The notes below the pieces were generated by a model. The model was not told where the DNA came from and searched no databases. It saw only the letters and a list, made by a program, of their open reading frames with translations. The position numbers were made by a program, and so were the translations under genes. From Acidimicrobiia bacterium (lineage in GTDB: Bacteria; Actinomycetota; Acidimicrobiia; Acidimicrobiales; CATQHL01), in assembly GCA_009840735.1 (NCBI GenBank), contig VXNF01000058.1:53774-117773 (forward strand): a stretch of 64,000 bases of DNA, read 5' to 3'. Numbering within the stretch: the first letter of the stretch is position 1; the number at the start of each line of letters is the position of its first letter. This document shows positions 1 through 14,202 of this stretch, piece after piece.

Positions 1-74
1 CCCCCCCCCTTTTTTTTTTTACCCCACCACCCGTCAACACCTTTTTCCCTTTTGTGTGGTGGGCTGGTTTTTTT
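1..74. other. low-complexity contig edge
   Basis: Runs of C (1-9), T (10-20) and T again (68-76) surround a short segment with an 8-bp inverted repeat (23-30 with 56-63). This composition is unlike the rest of the window and cuts off an otherwise good gene start at 188. It is most simply an assembly or sequencing artefact at a contig end. A real terminator is possible but not supported. Confidence 0.55.
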
Positions 75-188
75 TTAAATCAGCCAGGGCCCGCCGGCGC
101 CGCCTCCGCAGGCGGCCGCGACGAGAGCGACGGCAAGAAGCACCCCTCCGAGGCGGACCGTCAATCGTGTCCTGGTGGTCTTTCTCAT
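75..188 (-). pseudogene. potD: substrate-binding lipoprotein of the ABC importer, N-terminus only
   Basis: An ATG at 188-186 overlaps the potC stop (ATGA) and has a strong ribosome binding site just upstream (AGGAGGGG on the minus strand). The 37 codons give a positively charged start, a hydrophobic stretch and a lipobox-like LVAAAC followed by a glycine-rich linker, which is how an actinobacterial solute-binding lipoprotein begins. The frame then hits a TAA inside the homopolymer-rich edge. The position after potA-potB-potC makes it the polyamine-binding component PotD by context. It is cut either by an assembly artefact or by a real truncation; the poly-T/poly-C edge favours the former. The binding domain itself is not present in the window. 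Confidence 0.6.
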
Positions 189-1123
189 TGTCCCCTCCTT
201 TGTGGGATTGGTGTTGGATTCGGGTCGGTGATGGGCTGATTCGGCTCGGGCCCCTGCTTCGCGGGCCGGACCTGCTGCAGACGACGGCGCGCCACGCCGG
301 CCTGCACTCCGAGCGCGCTCAGCAGCAGCAGCGACGAGGCCGCGAAGATCAGCGTCGAGACGGCGTTCACCTCCGGGCTGATGGCGCGGCGCAGCTGCCC
401 GTACACCTCGATCGGCAAGGTCGTGGCGCCGGGTCCGGCCACGTAGAACGTGATGACGAAGTTGTCCAGGGAGAGGGTGAAGGACAGCAGGGCGCCGCCG
501 AGGACGCCGGGCATGATCGACGGCAGCGTGACGCGGCGGAACGTTGTCCAGGCCCCGGCGCCCAGGTCGGCGGCCGCCTCCTCGATGGCGGGGTCCAGCG
601 TGCGGAGGCTGGCGCGCACCACGAGCGCCACGAAGGCGGTGCAGAAGGCGATGTGGGTGAGGATCACCGTGGGCCGACCCAGGCGGATGGCGTCCTCGGC
701 GCCGCGCCCGAGGATGTCGTTGAGCCGCCCCAGGGCGAGTGAGAAGAAGGCCAGCAGCGACACGCCGGTCACGATCTCGGGGGCGATGACCGGCAGGTAG
801 ACGACCTGTTGGGCGGCTTTGCGCCCTCGGAAGGTGTGCCGGTCAAGCGCCAGGGAGATCATCGTGCCCAGCACGGTCGCCACCGACGTGGCGATAATCG
901 CCACCACCACGGAGTTCACCGTGGCGGTCTTGATCTGGTCGTTCTGGGCCAGCAGCGAGTACCAGTTCGTGGTGAAGCCGGTCCAGGCGCCGCCGGTGCG
1001 GGCCTTGTTGAACGAGAAGACGATCAGGACGATGACGGGCAGGTAGAAGAACGCATAGACCAGCGCGGAGGAGCCCCCGAGCGCCACAGCGGCGCGGCGC
1101 TGCGAGCGGGCGATGGTTCTCAC
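185..1123 (-). CDS. potC: ABC transporter permease, PotC-like
   Basis: Inner-membrane permease of a spermidine/putrescine-type importer, 312 aa, the usual size for PotC. It has about six hydrophobic segments and the cytoplasmic EAA loop (EEAAADLGAGAW, around residue 180) that docks onto the ATPase. The GTG start at 1123 overlaps the potB stop in a GTGA, so translation is probably coupled. The C-terminal 35 residues are polar and proline-rich, a short extension. The substrate is inferred from family resemblance; related permeases also move other amines or opines. Confidence 0.88.
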   Translation of the reverse strand: MRTIARSQRRAAVALGGSSALVYAFFYLPVIVLIVFSFNKARTGGAWTGFTTNWYSLLAQNDQIKTATVNSVVVAIIATSVATVLGTMISLALDRHTFRGRKAAQQVVYLPVIAPEIVTGVSLLAFFSLALGRLNDILGRGAEDAIRLGRPTVILTHIAFCTAFVALVVRASLRTLDPAIEEAAADLGAGAWTTFRRVTLPSIMPGVLGGALLSFTLSLDNFVITFYVAGPGATTLPIEVYGQLRRAISPEVNAVSTLIFAASSLLLLSALGVQAGVARRRLQQVRPAKQGPEPNQPITDPNPTPIPQRRGQ

Positions 1124-2175
1124 AGCAATTCAACCTCGTCCTTACGCCCGATCAGGGCGTACAGGCTCAAGAGGGTGATGAGACTGAAAAGGGTGGCGAT
1201 GGCCGCGCCGAGGGGCCAGTTGAACGCCGTCCCGAACTGCAGTCCCAACAGGGTGGCGATCATGTTGGTCTTGCCGCCGCCGAGGAGGGCGGGCACGAGG
1301 AACTGTGAGACCGAGATCACGAACACCATCACCGAGCCCACGATGAGGCCCGGGCGGATAAGCGGCACGAAGACCTCCAAGAACACCTGCGGCGGCCGTG
1401 CGCCGAGGTCCCGGGCGGCCTCCAGCTGCACCCCGTCGGATCGCTCGACTGCGGCGTAGAGCGGCAGGATCATGAACGGCAGCGCCGTGTAGACCAGCCC
1501 GAGCATCACCGAGAAGCGCGTGTTCAAGAACGCGATGCGGTCGAACCCCAGGCCCTCGATGATGCTGTTCAGCGGCCCTGTGTTGGCCAGGATGAATCGA
1601 ATGGCGTAGGTCCGCACCAACATTGAGGTCCAGAAGGGGATCATCACCGCCACCAGAAGGGCGTTGCGGGCGAGGGGACTGCGCCGGGAGCTGATGAAGA
1701 CCGCCAGCGGCAGGGCCAGCGCGGCGCAGATCAGCGTCGCCCACAGCGACCAGACCACCGACCGGGCGAACACCGCCGAGTAGTTGTTGTAGGCGATCGC
1801 CAAGTGGTGCAGCCCCACCAGGGCACCCACCGCGCCAGCGGCTCGGAGCACACCGCGGGCGCCGCCCCGCCCGAGGTAGCGGGCGATCGCTGCACCTGCT
1901 GCCCCTGCGGCGGCGGCGGCCAGCATCCCCCTGAGGGCCGCGGCGCCGACGGTGCCCCAGCCGGCCTCCGAGCGCCGCCCCCGCGCCACGATCTCCTGCC
2001 AGGTCTCGGTGCTGAACTCCCAGATGACGCCGCCGCCGAGCTTGGGCGTCAGGAACGAGTAGATGAACACCAGGACGCTCGGCACGACGTAGGCGACGGT
2101 GATCCAGCCGAGCCCGGGGCTCAGCAGCGCAGCGACCCGCCGCCGCCGCGCCCGCTGACTGGCTGCCGTTTGCAT
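1120..2175 (-). CDS. potB: ABC transporter permease, PotB-like, with an Ala/Gly-rich insertion
   Basis: Second permease of the importer, 351 aa from the ATG at 2175, which overlaps the potA stop as TGATG. An upstream ATG at 2193 would overlap potA by 19 bases and is less likely. The C-terminal two thirds are typical PotB, with the EAA loop (LEAARDLGARPPQVF). Between the first membrane helix and the helix beginning near FARSVVWSLWATL there are about 65 extra residues very rich in Ala and Gly, containing two segments hydrophobic enough to be additional membrane helices. PotB proteins are normally near 280-300 aa, so this insertion accounts for the extra length. Confidence 0.85.
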   Translation of the reverse strand: MQTAASQRARRRRVAALLSPGLGWITVAYVVPSVLVFIYSFLTPKLGGGVIWEFSTETWQEIVARGRRSEAGWGTVGAAALRGMLAAAAAGAAGAAIARYLGRGGARGVLRAAGAVGALVGLHHLAIAYNNYSAVFARSVVWSLWATLICAALALPLAVFISSRRSPLARNALLVAVMIPFWTSMLVRTYAIRFILANTGPLNSIIEGLGFDRIAFLNTRFSVMLGLVYTALPFMILPLYAAVERSDGVQLEAARDLGARPPQVFLEVFVPLIRPGLIVGSVMVFVISVSQFLVPALLGGGKTNMIATLLGLQFGTAFNWPLGAAIATLFSLITLLSLYALIGRKDEVELL

Positions 2176-3314
2176 CAGCGATCCAAGAGGCACGCCGCCT
2201 CGTGCAGCCAGCCCACCTTGACCCGGTCGCCGGGCCGCAGCATGCCGAAGGGGTGCGTGCCCGCCTCATTGTGGCGGACCGCCACCAGCTCTGAGCCGTC
2301 GGGGAGGCGCACCGTGGCCCGCGTGGCGTCGCCCAGGAACAGCAGATCCACCAGCACGCCGCCGAAGAGGGTGCAGTCCTGCGGCTCCGGCGCAACCTCG
2401 GCCACGACCACCACCCGCTGGGGCCGTACCGCCAGCACGCACTCGCCGCCGGTTCGCGCCCCCTCCACCTGCACACGGCCGATCACCTCTCCGGAGGGCG
2501 TGCGCACTGTGGCCGCGCCCTCCTCGGTGCCCACGAGCGTCACGTCGAGCAGGTTCGTCTCGCCGATGAAGTCGGCCACGAACCGCGAGGCTGGCCGCTC
2601 GTAGATCTCCGTGGGGGTGCCCAGCTGGTGGATGCGCCCCTGGTCCATGACCGCGATGCGGTCGCTCATGGTGATGGCCTCCTGCTGGTCGTGGGTCACG
2701 AAGATGAAGGTCATCCCTAGCTCGGTGTGGAGGCGGCCCAGCTCGTGGCGCATCGCCTGGCGCAGCTTCAGGTCCAGGGCGCTGAGCGGCTCGTCCAACA
2801 GCAGGACCTCGGGCTGGTTCACGACGGCCCGGGCCAACGCCACCCGCTGGCGCTGCCCGCCCGAGAGCTGTGCCGGATAGCGCTCGGCCAGCTCGCCGAG
2901 CCGCACGAGGTCCAGCGCCTGTGCCACCTTGGTGCTGATCGTCTCACGGTCCTGGCGCTTGACCTTCAGGCCGAAGGCCACGTTCTCGGCGACGCGCATG
3001 TGCTCGAAGAGGGCGTAGCTCTGGAATACGGTGTTGACCCTGCGCCTGTGCGGGGGCACGTCGGTGGTGTCGGCGCCGCTGATGATGACTCGCCCTTCGT
3101 CGGGCCGCTCGAAGCCGGAGACCATCCGCAGCGTGGTCGTCTTGCCGCAGCCCGAGGGGCCTAGCAGCGAGATGAACTCCCGTGGCCGCACGTCGAGGTC
3201 TACTTGGTCGACCGCTGTGGTGTCGCCGAACCGCTTGGTGACTCCCCGCAGCGAGACAGCGCCGCGCTGTGCCGGGTCCCGGACCGGTCCGCCGCCGGCG
3301 GTGGGAGAGCTCAC
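2175..3314 (-). CDS. potA: ABC transporter ATPase, PotA-like
   Basis: ATP-hydrolysing subunit of the importer, 379 aa. Visible motifs are Walker A GPSGCGKTT (about residues 52-60), the Q-loop at FQSYALF, the signature LSGGQRQRV (from 150), Walker B VLLLDEP (about 171-177) and the H-loop VTHDQQEA. A TOBE-type domain fills the C-terminal 100 residues, as in PotA/FbpC-type ATPases. The GTG start at 3314 overlaps the regulator's stop in a GTGA. The same frame stays open upstream through the whole regulator gene, but that extension is a shadow and not a longer protein. Confidence 0.9.
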   Translation of the reverse strand: MSSPTAGGGPVRDPAQRGAVSLRGVTKRFGDTTAVDQVDLDVRPREFISLLGPSGCGKTTTLRMVSGFERPDEGRVIISGADTTDVPPHRRRVNTVFQSYALFEHMRVAENVAFGLKVKRQDRETISTKVAQALDLVRLGELAERYPAQLSGGQRQRVALARAVVNQPEVLLLDEPLSALDLKLRQAMRHELGRLHTELGMTFIFVTHDQQEAITMSDRIAVMDQGRIHQLGTPTEIYERPASRFVADFIGETNLLDVTLVGTEEGAATVRTPSGEVIGRVQVEGARTGGECVLAVRPQRVVVVAEVAPEPQDCTLFGGVLVDLLFLGDATRATVRLPDGSELVAVRHNEAGTHPFGMLRPGDRVKVGWLHEAACLLDR

Positions 3315-4249
3315 AGCGAGCCGTTCCCTGCGTCCGGGCGCCGGCTGGGCAGGACGTGGTATGTGAGGGCGAACTGCACGAACTCTTCGAGGCGGCGGCT
3401 CTGCGTGCCTCCCTTGCGCCGCACCAGCCCGAGCGCCACGGGTTTCACCGACGTTCGGAGCTTCACATAGGCCAGCCGGCTGCCGTCCTGGGCGGTCGCG
3501 GCGGCCGGCAGCAGGTTGACCACCGAGAACCCGAAGCCGTTGCCGACGAGGGTGCGGATGAGGTCCAGGTCTGTGTGGCGGGCCACCGGGCGCAGCGAGA
3601 CGTCCGCCGCAAGGAATAGAGAGGTGAGGTACTGCCGGCTGATCGGCAGGTCGAGGAGAACGTACGGCTCGTCGGCCAGTTCCTCCAACGACACGGTCTC
3701 CGCGGTCGCAAGGGCGTGGCCGGTGGGGAGGAGGGCGTGGGGCTCGGCGTCCAGCAGCTTCAGGAAGTCGAGGTCGTTGCCGAGTTCGATGTCGTAGGTG
3801 ATCGCCGCGTGGATCTCGCCGCTGCGCAGCCAGGCGAGGAGGTCGTCCTGGGTGCCGGTCTGGAGCCGAACGTCGATCTGCGGGTTGCGGTCGGTGAACT
3901 CCCGCACCATCGCCGGTACGACGATCGGCGCCACGGTCACCAGGGAACCCAGGAGCACGCGCCCCACGGAGTCGGATCCGGAGTCGAACATGAAGCTGGT
4001 GATGTCGGCGGCCCGGGAGAGAACCTCGCGTGCCTCGGCGATGAGCTGGGCGCCCTCCGGTGTGAGGCTCACCCCGTGGCCGCGGTGGCGGACGAGCAGC
4101 GAGACCCCCAGCGTGCGCTCGAGGCTCTGGATCGAGCCGGACATGGCCGGCTGGGAGATCCCGACCGCGGCAGCCCCATGCGTCATGGAGGAGTTCTCGG
4201 CGACCGCCACGAAGTTCTCCAACTCTCGCAAAGTGACCTGCTGCTGCAT
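3311..4249 (-). CDS. LysR-family transcriptional regulator
   Basis: A 312-aa regulator with an N-terminal winged helix-turn-helix (LRELENFVAVAENSS through GISQPAMSGSIQ, residues about 6-45) and a C-terminal periplasmic-binding-protein-like effector domain. The ATG at 4249 is chosen because GGGGGAGG lies immediately upstream. Earlier in-frame ATGs fall inside a 13-bp tandem repeat and would add a meaningless repetitive tail. It is the first gene of the importer operon, coupled by a GTGA to potA, so it probably controls the transporter and itself. A regulator in the same operon as its target is less usual for LysR proteins, which more often diverge. The effector is unknown. Confidence 0.88.
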   Translation of the reverse strand: MQQQVTLRELENFVAVAENSSMTHGAAAVGISQPAMSGSIQSLERTLGVSLLVRHRGHGVSLTPEGAQLIAEAREVLSRAADITSFMFDSGSDSVGRVLLGSLVTVAPIVVPAMVREFTDRNPQIDVRLQTGTQDDLLAWLRSGEIHAAITYDIELGNDLDFLKLLDAEPHALLPTGHALATAETVSLEELADEPYVLLDLPISRQYLTSLFLAADVSLRPVARHTDLDLIRTLVGNGFGFSVVNLLPAAATAQDGSRLAYVKLRTSVKPVALGLVRRKGGTQSRRLEEFVQFALTYHVLPSRRPDAGNGSL

Positions 4250-4280
4250 GATCCTCCCCCGAGCGGCGCTCGCCCGTGAC

Positions 4281-4358
4281 GCTTGTCTGTGGCGCTTGTC
4301 TGTGGCGCTTGTCTGTGGCGCTTGTCTGTGGCGCTTGTCTGTGGCGCTTGTCTGTGGC
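4281..4358. repeat. six perfect 13-bp tandem repeats
   Basis: The unit GCTTGTCTGTGGC occurs six times without a mismatch, beginning 32 bases before the regulator's start codon. Three units make 39 bases, so the array is open in every frame and produces a spurious 13-residue peptide repeat. It probably lies in the leader or promoter of the regulator gene. Identical copies suggest recent expansion and likely length variation between strains. Confidence 0.95.
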
Positions 4359-4366
4359 ACCGCTCA

Positions 4367-4383
4367 GATAACTATAGATTATC
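4367..4383. promoter_or_regulatory. inverted repeat, candidate LysR operator
   Basis: GATAA and TTATC half sites flank seven AT-rich bases in the divergent region between the regulator and pyrR. It stands out in very GC-rich DNA. Its size and dyad fit a LysR-type binding site, and a second GATAA occurs at 4412-4416. No experimental consensus is available to me, so the assignment is inference from position. Confidence 0.35.
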
Positions 4384-4573
4384 AAGTGTATCGAGTGAGT
4401 CAAGTACTCCGATAATCGCAGGTCACGAGGTATGCCGGAGAGTTGATCGATCAAAGCCTGCGCCGGCCGGGTAGCGAGGCTGACGGATCCGAGGCGAGGG
4501 CGCGATAACAGGACGCGCCGCGGCGACGGGCTGGTCGCCCTCGGGGGTGTCCGGTTCCCGGATCTGGTCGTGG

Positions 4574-6240
<1,667 letters not shown>

Positions 6241-6248
<8 letters not shown>

Positions 6249-7542
6249 GCGGCCCCGGGTCGTAATCGCCGGCGGCACGGTGATCGACGCGGCCGGCGAG
6301 CGTGCAGCCGACGTGGCGGTCGGGCGCGACGGCATGATCGCCGCAGTCGAACAGGGCTTGGCCTCGGCGGCAGGCGGCCGCGACCGGGTTCTGGACGCCC
6401 GCGGCTGCGTCGTGGCGCCTGGCCTGGTGGATCTGCACACCCACCTGCGCCAGCCCGGCGGCGAGCAGGCCGAGACGGTGGAGTCCGGCAGCCGCGCCGC
6501 GGTCCTCGGCGGGTTCTGCGCCGTCGTGGCGATGCCCAACACGGACCCTGCCATCGACTGCGCCGCGGTGGTCAGGGAGGTGCAGGAACTGGGCCGCGCC
6601 GCGCTCTGCCGGGTGGAGGTGGCCGGCGCCATCACCGTGGACCGGGCGGGGGAGCGCCTCGCGCCCCTGGGCGAGATGGCGGCCCTCGGGGTCCGGCTGT
6701 TCACCGACGACGGCGCGGGGGTGCAGGACGCCGCCGTCATGCGCCGCGCCCTCGAGTACGCCACCGACCTCGGGGTGCGCCTGGCGCAGCACTGCGAGAT
6801 CGACTCCCTCGCCGCCGGGGGGCACATGCACGAGGGCGAGTGGTCCTCGCGTCTGGGCATCCCCGGCATCTGCGCGGAGGCCGAGGAGATCATGGTGATG
6901 CGCGACGTGGCCCTCAGCCGCCTCACCGGGGCGCCGGTGCATTTCCAGCATCTCTCCACGGCGGGCTCGGTGGCGATCGTGGAAGCGGCGCGCCGCAGCG
7001 GCGTGGCGGTCACCGCTGAGGTGGCGCCGCACCACTTCACGCTCACCGACGAGTGCTGCGCCTCCTACGACGCCCGCTTCAAGGTCAACCCCCCGTTGCG
7101 CCCCCGCGAGGATGTGGCGGCGGTGCGGGCCGCCCTGGTCCGCGGCAGCCTGGACGCCATCGCCACCGATCACGCCCCTCACACCAGCGACGCCAAGGAC
7201 CGCCCCTTCGAGGAGGCGCCGCCGGGAATGCTCGGACTGGAGACCGCCTTGGCGCTGGCGCTGACCGAACTGAAGCTGCCCCCAGCGGAGGTGCTGGCGC
7301 TGCTCTCGTGGCAACCGGCGGCCATCGCCGGCATCGACGACACCCACGGCGGACCCGTCGAAGCGGGGCGTCCGGCGAACCTCTGCGTGTTCGATCCGGC
7401 TGCGCACTGGACCCCAGACGATTCCGGCGGCGCTAGTCGCAGCCGCAACACCCCGTACGCCGGTCGGCGGCTGCGGGGCAGAGTGCGGCACACGCTGGTA
7501 GCCGGCGAGCCGGTCGTCATCGACGGGGAGGCGCAGCGGTGA
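6241..7542 (+). CDS. pyrC: dihydroorotase
   Basis: Zinc amidohydrolase that cyclises carbamoyl aspartate to dihydroorotate; 433 aa, the length of the class I (PyrC2) form that typically sits beside pyrB. The metal-binding DLHTHLRQPG (near residue 65), TDDGAGV, the HCE and HHF histidines and ATDHAPH are present. The GTG at 6241 starts inside the end of pyrB (8-base overlap). The next gene overlaps its stop in a GTGA. It belongs to the pyr operon and should follow PyrR control. Confidence 0.95.
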
Positions 7543-8713
7543 GGCCGCCCGAGCGCCGCCCCGGCACCCTGGTTCTGGCCGACGGCGAGGTCTTCGAAGG
7601 CGAGGTGGCCGGCGCGCCGCCGCCGGGCGGCGTGACCGCAGGCGAAGTGGTGTTCAACACCGTCATGTGCGGCTATCAGGAAGTCATCACCGACCCGTCC
7701 TACGCGGGGCAGATCATCACCTTCACCTACCCCCACATCGGCAACTACGGCACCTGCGACGCCGACTTCGAGAGCCGCCGACCGTTCTGCCGGGGCATCA
7801 TCGTGCGCGACCTCGTGAGCGCCCCGAGCAGCTGGCGGGCCGGCGCGGGGCTGGAGGAGTTCTTGGCGCGCCGCGGTCTTTCGTGCCTCACCGGCGTCGA
7901 CACCCGTCGGCTCACCCGCCACATCCGCTCGCAGGGCGCCATGGTGGGCGCCTTCGGCACCGCTGCGGAGGCGGACCTGAGGGCCGCGGCCGCCGCTGAG
8001 CCCGGCACCGACGGCGTGGACCTCGTAGCGAGCGTCACCTGTGAGCGCCCCTACCTGCGGGCCACTGTCCGCGCCGGCGGCCGGGCGCCCTGGCGGGTCA
8101 CCGTCGTGGACTTTGGAGTCAAGACGTCGATCCTGGCCCGGCTGGCCCGCATCGCCCATGTGGAGGTGGTACCCGCCGGCTGGGGCGCGGCCGCGATCTT
8201 GGCACGCCGCCCCCACGGTGTGCTGCTCTCCAACGGTCCCGGCGATCCCGCGGCGGTGCGCGGCGCGGGCGAGGTCATCGAGGGGCTGTTGGGTGAGGTG
8301 CCCGTCTTCGGCATCTGCCTCGGCCACCAGCTGCTTGGCGCCGCGCTCGGCGCGGAGACTTACAAGCTGCCCTTCGGCCATCACGGCGGCAACCATCCGG
8401 TGCGTCACGTGGCCACCGGCGCGGTCGAGATCACCAGCCAGAACCACAACTTCTGCGTCGCCGACGGCGGCGGCGCCGGAACCGAGGTCACGCACCTCAA
8501 CCTCAACGACGGCACCGTCGAGGGCCTGCGCAGCCTGGAAGTCCCGGCTTTCGGTGTGCAGCATCACCCCGAGGCCGGCCCCGGCCCCCGCGACAGCGAC
8601 TACCTCTTCGCCGCCTTCGACTCCTGGCTGGCGGAGTTGCACGGCGCCGAGGCCGACGGCGCGCCGTTCGAGACCGCCGCCGCGTCGGATGCGCCGCCGG
8701 GCGCCGAACGCTG

Positions 8714-8714
<1 letters not shown>
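7539..8714 (+). CDS. carA: carbamoyl phosphate synthase small subunit (glutaminase)
   Basis: Supplies ammonia from glutamine to CarB; 391 aa. The N-terminal CPSase small-chain domain ([19 protein letters not shown]) is followed by a class I glutamine amidotransferase with nucleophile loop [11 protein letters not shown] and the His-Glu pair in [16 protein letters not shown]. The GTG start overlaps the pyrC stop (GTGA) and the stop overlaps carB (TGATG). It is a single copy inside the pyr operon, so arginine synthesis must share this carbamoyl phosphate. Confidence 0.96.
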
Positions 8715-12090
<3,376 letters not shown>

Positions 12091-12094
<4 letters not shown>

Positions 12095-13050
12095 GGCGGC
12101 GCGGAAGGCAGCCCGTGGACCTGCGGGTCGCGGTGGGCGACGTGGAGTTGGCGAACCCTGTGCTGTGCGCCTCGGGAACGGCGGGCTACGGCGCCGAGCT
12201 GGGCGGGGTCATAGACCTCGCGGCGCCGGGCGCGGTCATCGTCAAGTCGCTGTCGGCTGAGCCCTGGCCGGGCAACCCCGCCCCCCGCCTGCACGCCGTT
12301 CCCGCGGGGATGATCAACAGCGTCGGCTTGCAGGGTCCGGGCGTGGCGGCCTGGGCGACCGAGCACCTGCCGGCGCTGCAGGCGACGGGGGCTCGGGTGG
12401 TGGCCAGCGTCTGGGGGCGCACCGTCGAGGAGTATCAGCGGGCCGCGGAGCTGCTGGCCCCGCACCGCAGCGCCGTCGCCGCCCTCGAGGTGAACCTCTC
12501 GTGTCCCAACCTCGAGGCGGGCGACCACCTCTTCGCACGCTCGCCTGCGGCCAGCGCCGCCGTCGTGGCCGCCGCCGCTGCGGCGCAGCTGCCCCTGTGG
12601 GCCAAGCTCAGCCTCAGCGCGCCGGACGTCGTGGCGGTGGCTGCGTCGGTCCGCGAGGCCGGGGCGGCGGCGGTGACGCTCGTCAACACGGTCCCCGGCA
12701 TGGTCATCGATGTGGCCGAGCGCCGCCCGGTCCTCGGCGCCGGAGGCGGCGGCGTGTCGGGGCCGGCCATCCGCCCGCTGGCGGTGCGGGCAATCTGGGA
12801 CTGCCACGCCGCGCTCGGCGACCTGCCGATCCTCGGCGTCGGCGGGGTGGCGCGGGGCGTCGACGCGGTGGAGATGCTCATGGCCGGTGCCTGCGCCGTG
12901 CAGGTGGGCACCGCCACGTTCGCCTCGCGGCGCGCACCCGAACGGGTACGCGCCGAGCTTGAGGCCTGGTGCCGCCGCCGGGGCGTGACGTCGGTTCGGG
13001 ACCTCACCGGAGCGGCCCACCGGCAGGCGTCGGGGGGGCCTCCGCCATGA
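12091..13050 (+). CDS. pyrD: dihydroorotate dehydrogenase, class 1B-type catalytic subunit
   Basis: FMN enzyme oxidising dihydroorotate to orotate; 319 aa. NLSCPN carries the catalytic Cys of class 1 enzymes (class 2 has Ser there). [10 protein letters not shown] and the [15 protein letters not shown] stretch match the NAD-linked class 1B form. Class 1B normally pairs with an FAD/2Fe-2S subunit, PyrK, encoded next door. No pyrK is in this operon or anywhere in the window. It is probably soluble: there is no N-terminal membrane segment. The GTG start overlaps carB, and the stop overlaps pyrF (ATGA). Confidence 0.92.
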
Positions 13051-13739
13051 CCGAGCTAGCCGGCCCGCCACTGGACCGCGCCCGTTGCGCGCTCGCGCTC
13101 GACACCGGCGACCTCGCTCGGGCGCTCGGCTTGGCCCGGATCCTGCGCCCCTGGTTCGGCATCGCCAAGGTGGGCCTCGAGCTGTTCGGCGCCGTGGGGC
13201 CCGCCGCCGTGGGGGCGCTGCGCGACGAGGGCTTCGAGGTGTTCGTGGACTTGAAGCTGCACGACATCCCCAACACGGTTGCCGGGGCGGCCCGCTCCTT
13301 GGCCGGCCTCGGGGCGCGCTATGTCACCATGCATGCCGCCGGGGGCTCGGCCATGCTCACAGCAGGCGCGGACGGGCTAGCCGCGGCGGCGCGGCCTGCT
13401 GGCGCCGAAGCGCCCGTCGGCTTGGCGATCACCGTGTTGACCAGCGATTCTGTGGCCACCGGGGAGGTGCTGGCAAGCCGAGCCGAGATGGCCGCGGCGA
13501 CCGGCTGCGGCGGCGTGGTGTGCGCCGCCGCCGACCTGCCGACGATCCGGGAAGCCGCCGGCGACCTGCTGCGCGTCGTGGCAGGAATCCGTCCCCGCGG
13601 CGCCGCCGCCGACGATCAGAGCCGGGTGGCGACGCCGGCGGGGGCGGTCGCGGCCGGGGCGGACATTGTTGTCATCGGGCGACCCGTCACCGCCGCCGCC
13701 GATCCCGCCGCAGCCGCCGCGGCCCTGCTGGCGGGTTGA
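13047..13739 (+). CDS. pyrF: orotidine 5'-phosphate decarboxylase
   Basis: Last step to UMP; 230 aa, a single TIM-barrel domain. The catalytic Asp-Lys-Asp cluster is visible in FVDLKLHDIPNTV (near residue 66), and the phosphate-binding GRPVT lies near the end. The ATG at 13047 overlaps the pyrD stop as ATGA; an earlier in-frame start at 12969 would overlap pyrD by 82 bases and is rejected. No pyrE is linked, so orotate phosphoribosyltransferase must be encoded elsewhere. This gene ends the pyr operon; a new promoter box precedes mihF. Confidence 0.94.
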   Translation: MTELAGPPLDRARCALALDTGDLARALGLARILRPWFGIAKVGLELFGAVGPAAVGALRDEGFEVFVDLKLHDIPNTVAGAARSLAGLGARYVTMHAAGGSAMLTAGADGLAAAARPAGAEAPVGLAITVLTSDSVATGEVLASRAEMAAATGCGGVVCAAADLPTIREAAGDLLRVVAGIRPRGAAADDQSRVATPAGAVAAGADIVVIGRPVTAAADPAAAAAALLAG

Positions 13740-13821
13740 CTTCGGCGCCGCGGGAGCGGCCCCGCCGCGCCGGCGTGGCGTCTGTCACGCGCATTGCCGC
13801 CGATCCGGGCCGCGACACGGT

Positions 13822-13827
13822 TACAGT
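13822..13827 (+). promoter_or_regulatory. -10 box of a probable leaderless mihF promoter
   Basis: TACAGT lies seven bases before the mihF ATG and no Shine-Dalgarno is present. The same TANNNT-N6..8-start arrangement precedes several other operon heads in the window, as in actinobacterial leaderless transcription. No good -35 hexamer is visible. Confidence 0.45.
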
Positions 13828-13834
13828 CGCCGCC

Positions 13835-14149
13835 ATGCCACTTCCCCCCCAACTCAGTGATGAGCAACGCCAGCAAGCCCTCGCCAAGGCAGCAGAGGTC
13901 CGCCGTCGGCGGGCCGAGCTCAAGGACCGCCTCAAGATCGGCGATCTGAGCCTGCCGCAGGTACTGGACATGGCCGCAAGCGACGACGTGGTCGGCGGCA
14001 CGAAGGTGCTGGCCGTGTTGGAGTCCCTTCCCCGTGTCGGGAAGGTGACGGCGCGCCGGCTCATGGCCGAACTCGACATCAGCGAGACACGGCGGCTGCG
14101 CGGCCTCGGCGTCAAGCAGCGCGAGGCACTCCTGGCCAAACTGCCGTAG
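13835..14149 (+). CDS. mihF: actinobacterial integration host factor
   Basis: Small basic nucleoid protein of 104 aa, typical of the actinobacterial IHF family, which is unrelated to proteobacterial IHF. It binds DNA through a helix-two-turn-helix; the C-terminal part with VGKVTARRLMAEL and LRGLGVKQREALL is the recognisable core. It sits directly upstream of gmk and rpoZ, the usual actinobacterial order. The ATG at 13835 follows a TACAGT box with seven bases between, so the mRNA is probably leaderless. The frame is open far upstream, but that part is antisense-like shadow of pyrF. Confidence 0.9.
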   Translation: MPLPPQLSDEQRQQALAKAAEVRRRRAELKDRLKIGDLSLPQVLDMAASDDVVGGTKVLAVLESLPRVGKVTARRLMAELDISETRRLRGLGVKQREALLAKLP

Positions 14150-14202
14150 CAGCCGTCGCGGCGGCGCGGACAATCCAGGGATCGGGACCGACGGCATCTC
14201 CT

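Noticed and set aside
23..76. Stem of 8 bp followed by a T-run as a transcription terminator
   Set aside because: Orientation does not fit the minus-strand operon, and surrounding homopolymers look artefactual.
4281..4358. Tandem array as a CRISPR
   Set aside because: Units are adjoining 13-mers without spacers and no cas genes are present.
4250..4360. N-terminal extension of the LysR protein through the 13-bp repeats
   Set aside because: A strong ribosome binding site precedes the ATG at 4249, and the extension is a repeat-encoded 13-residue motif.
3315..4454. Continuation of the potA frame upstream through the LysR gene
   Set aside because: The extra 380 codons translate to Arg/Pro/Gly-rich nonsense; the GTG overlapping the LysR stop is the natural start.
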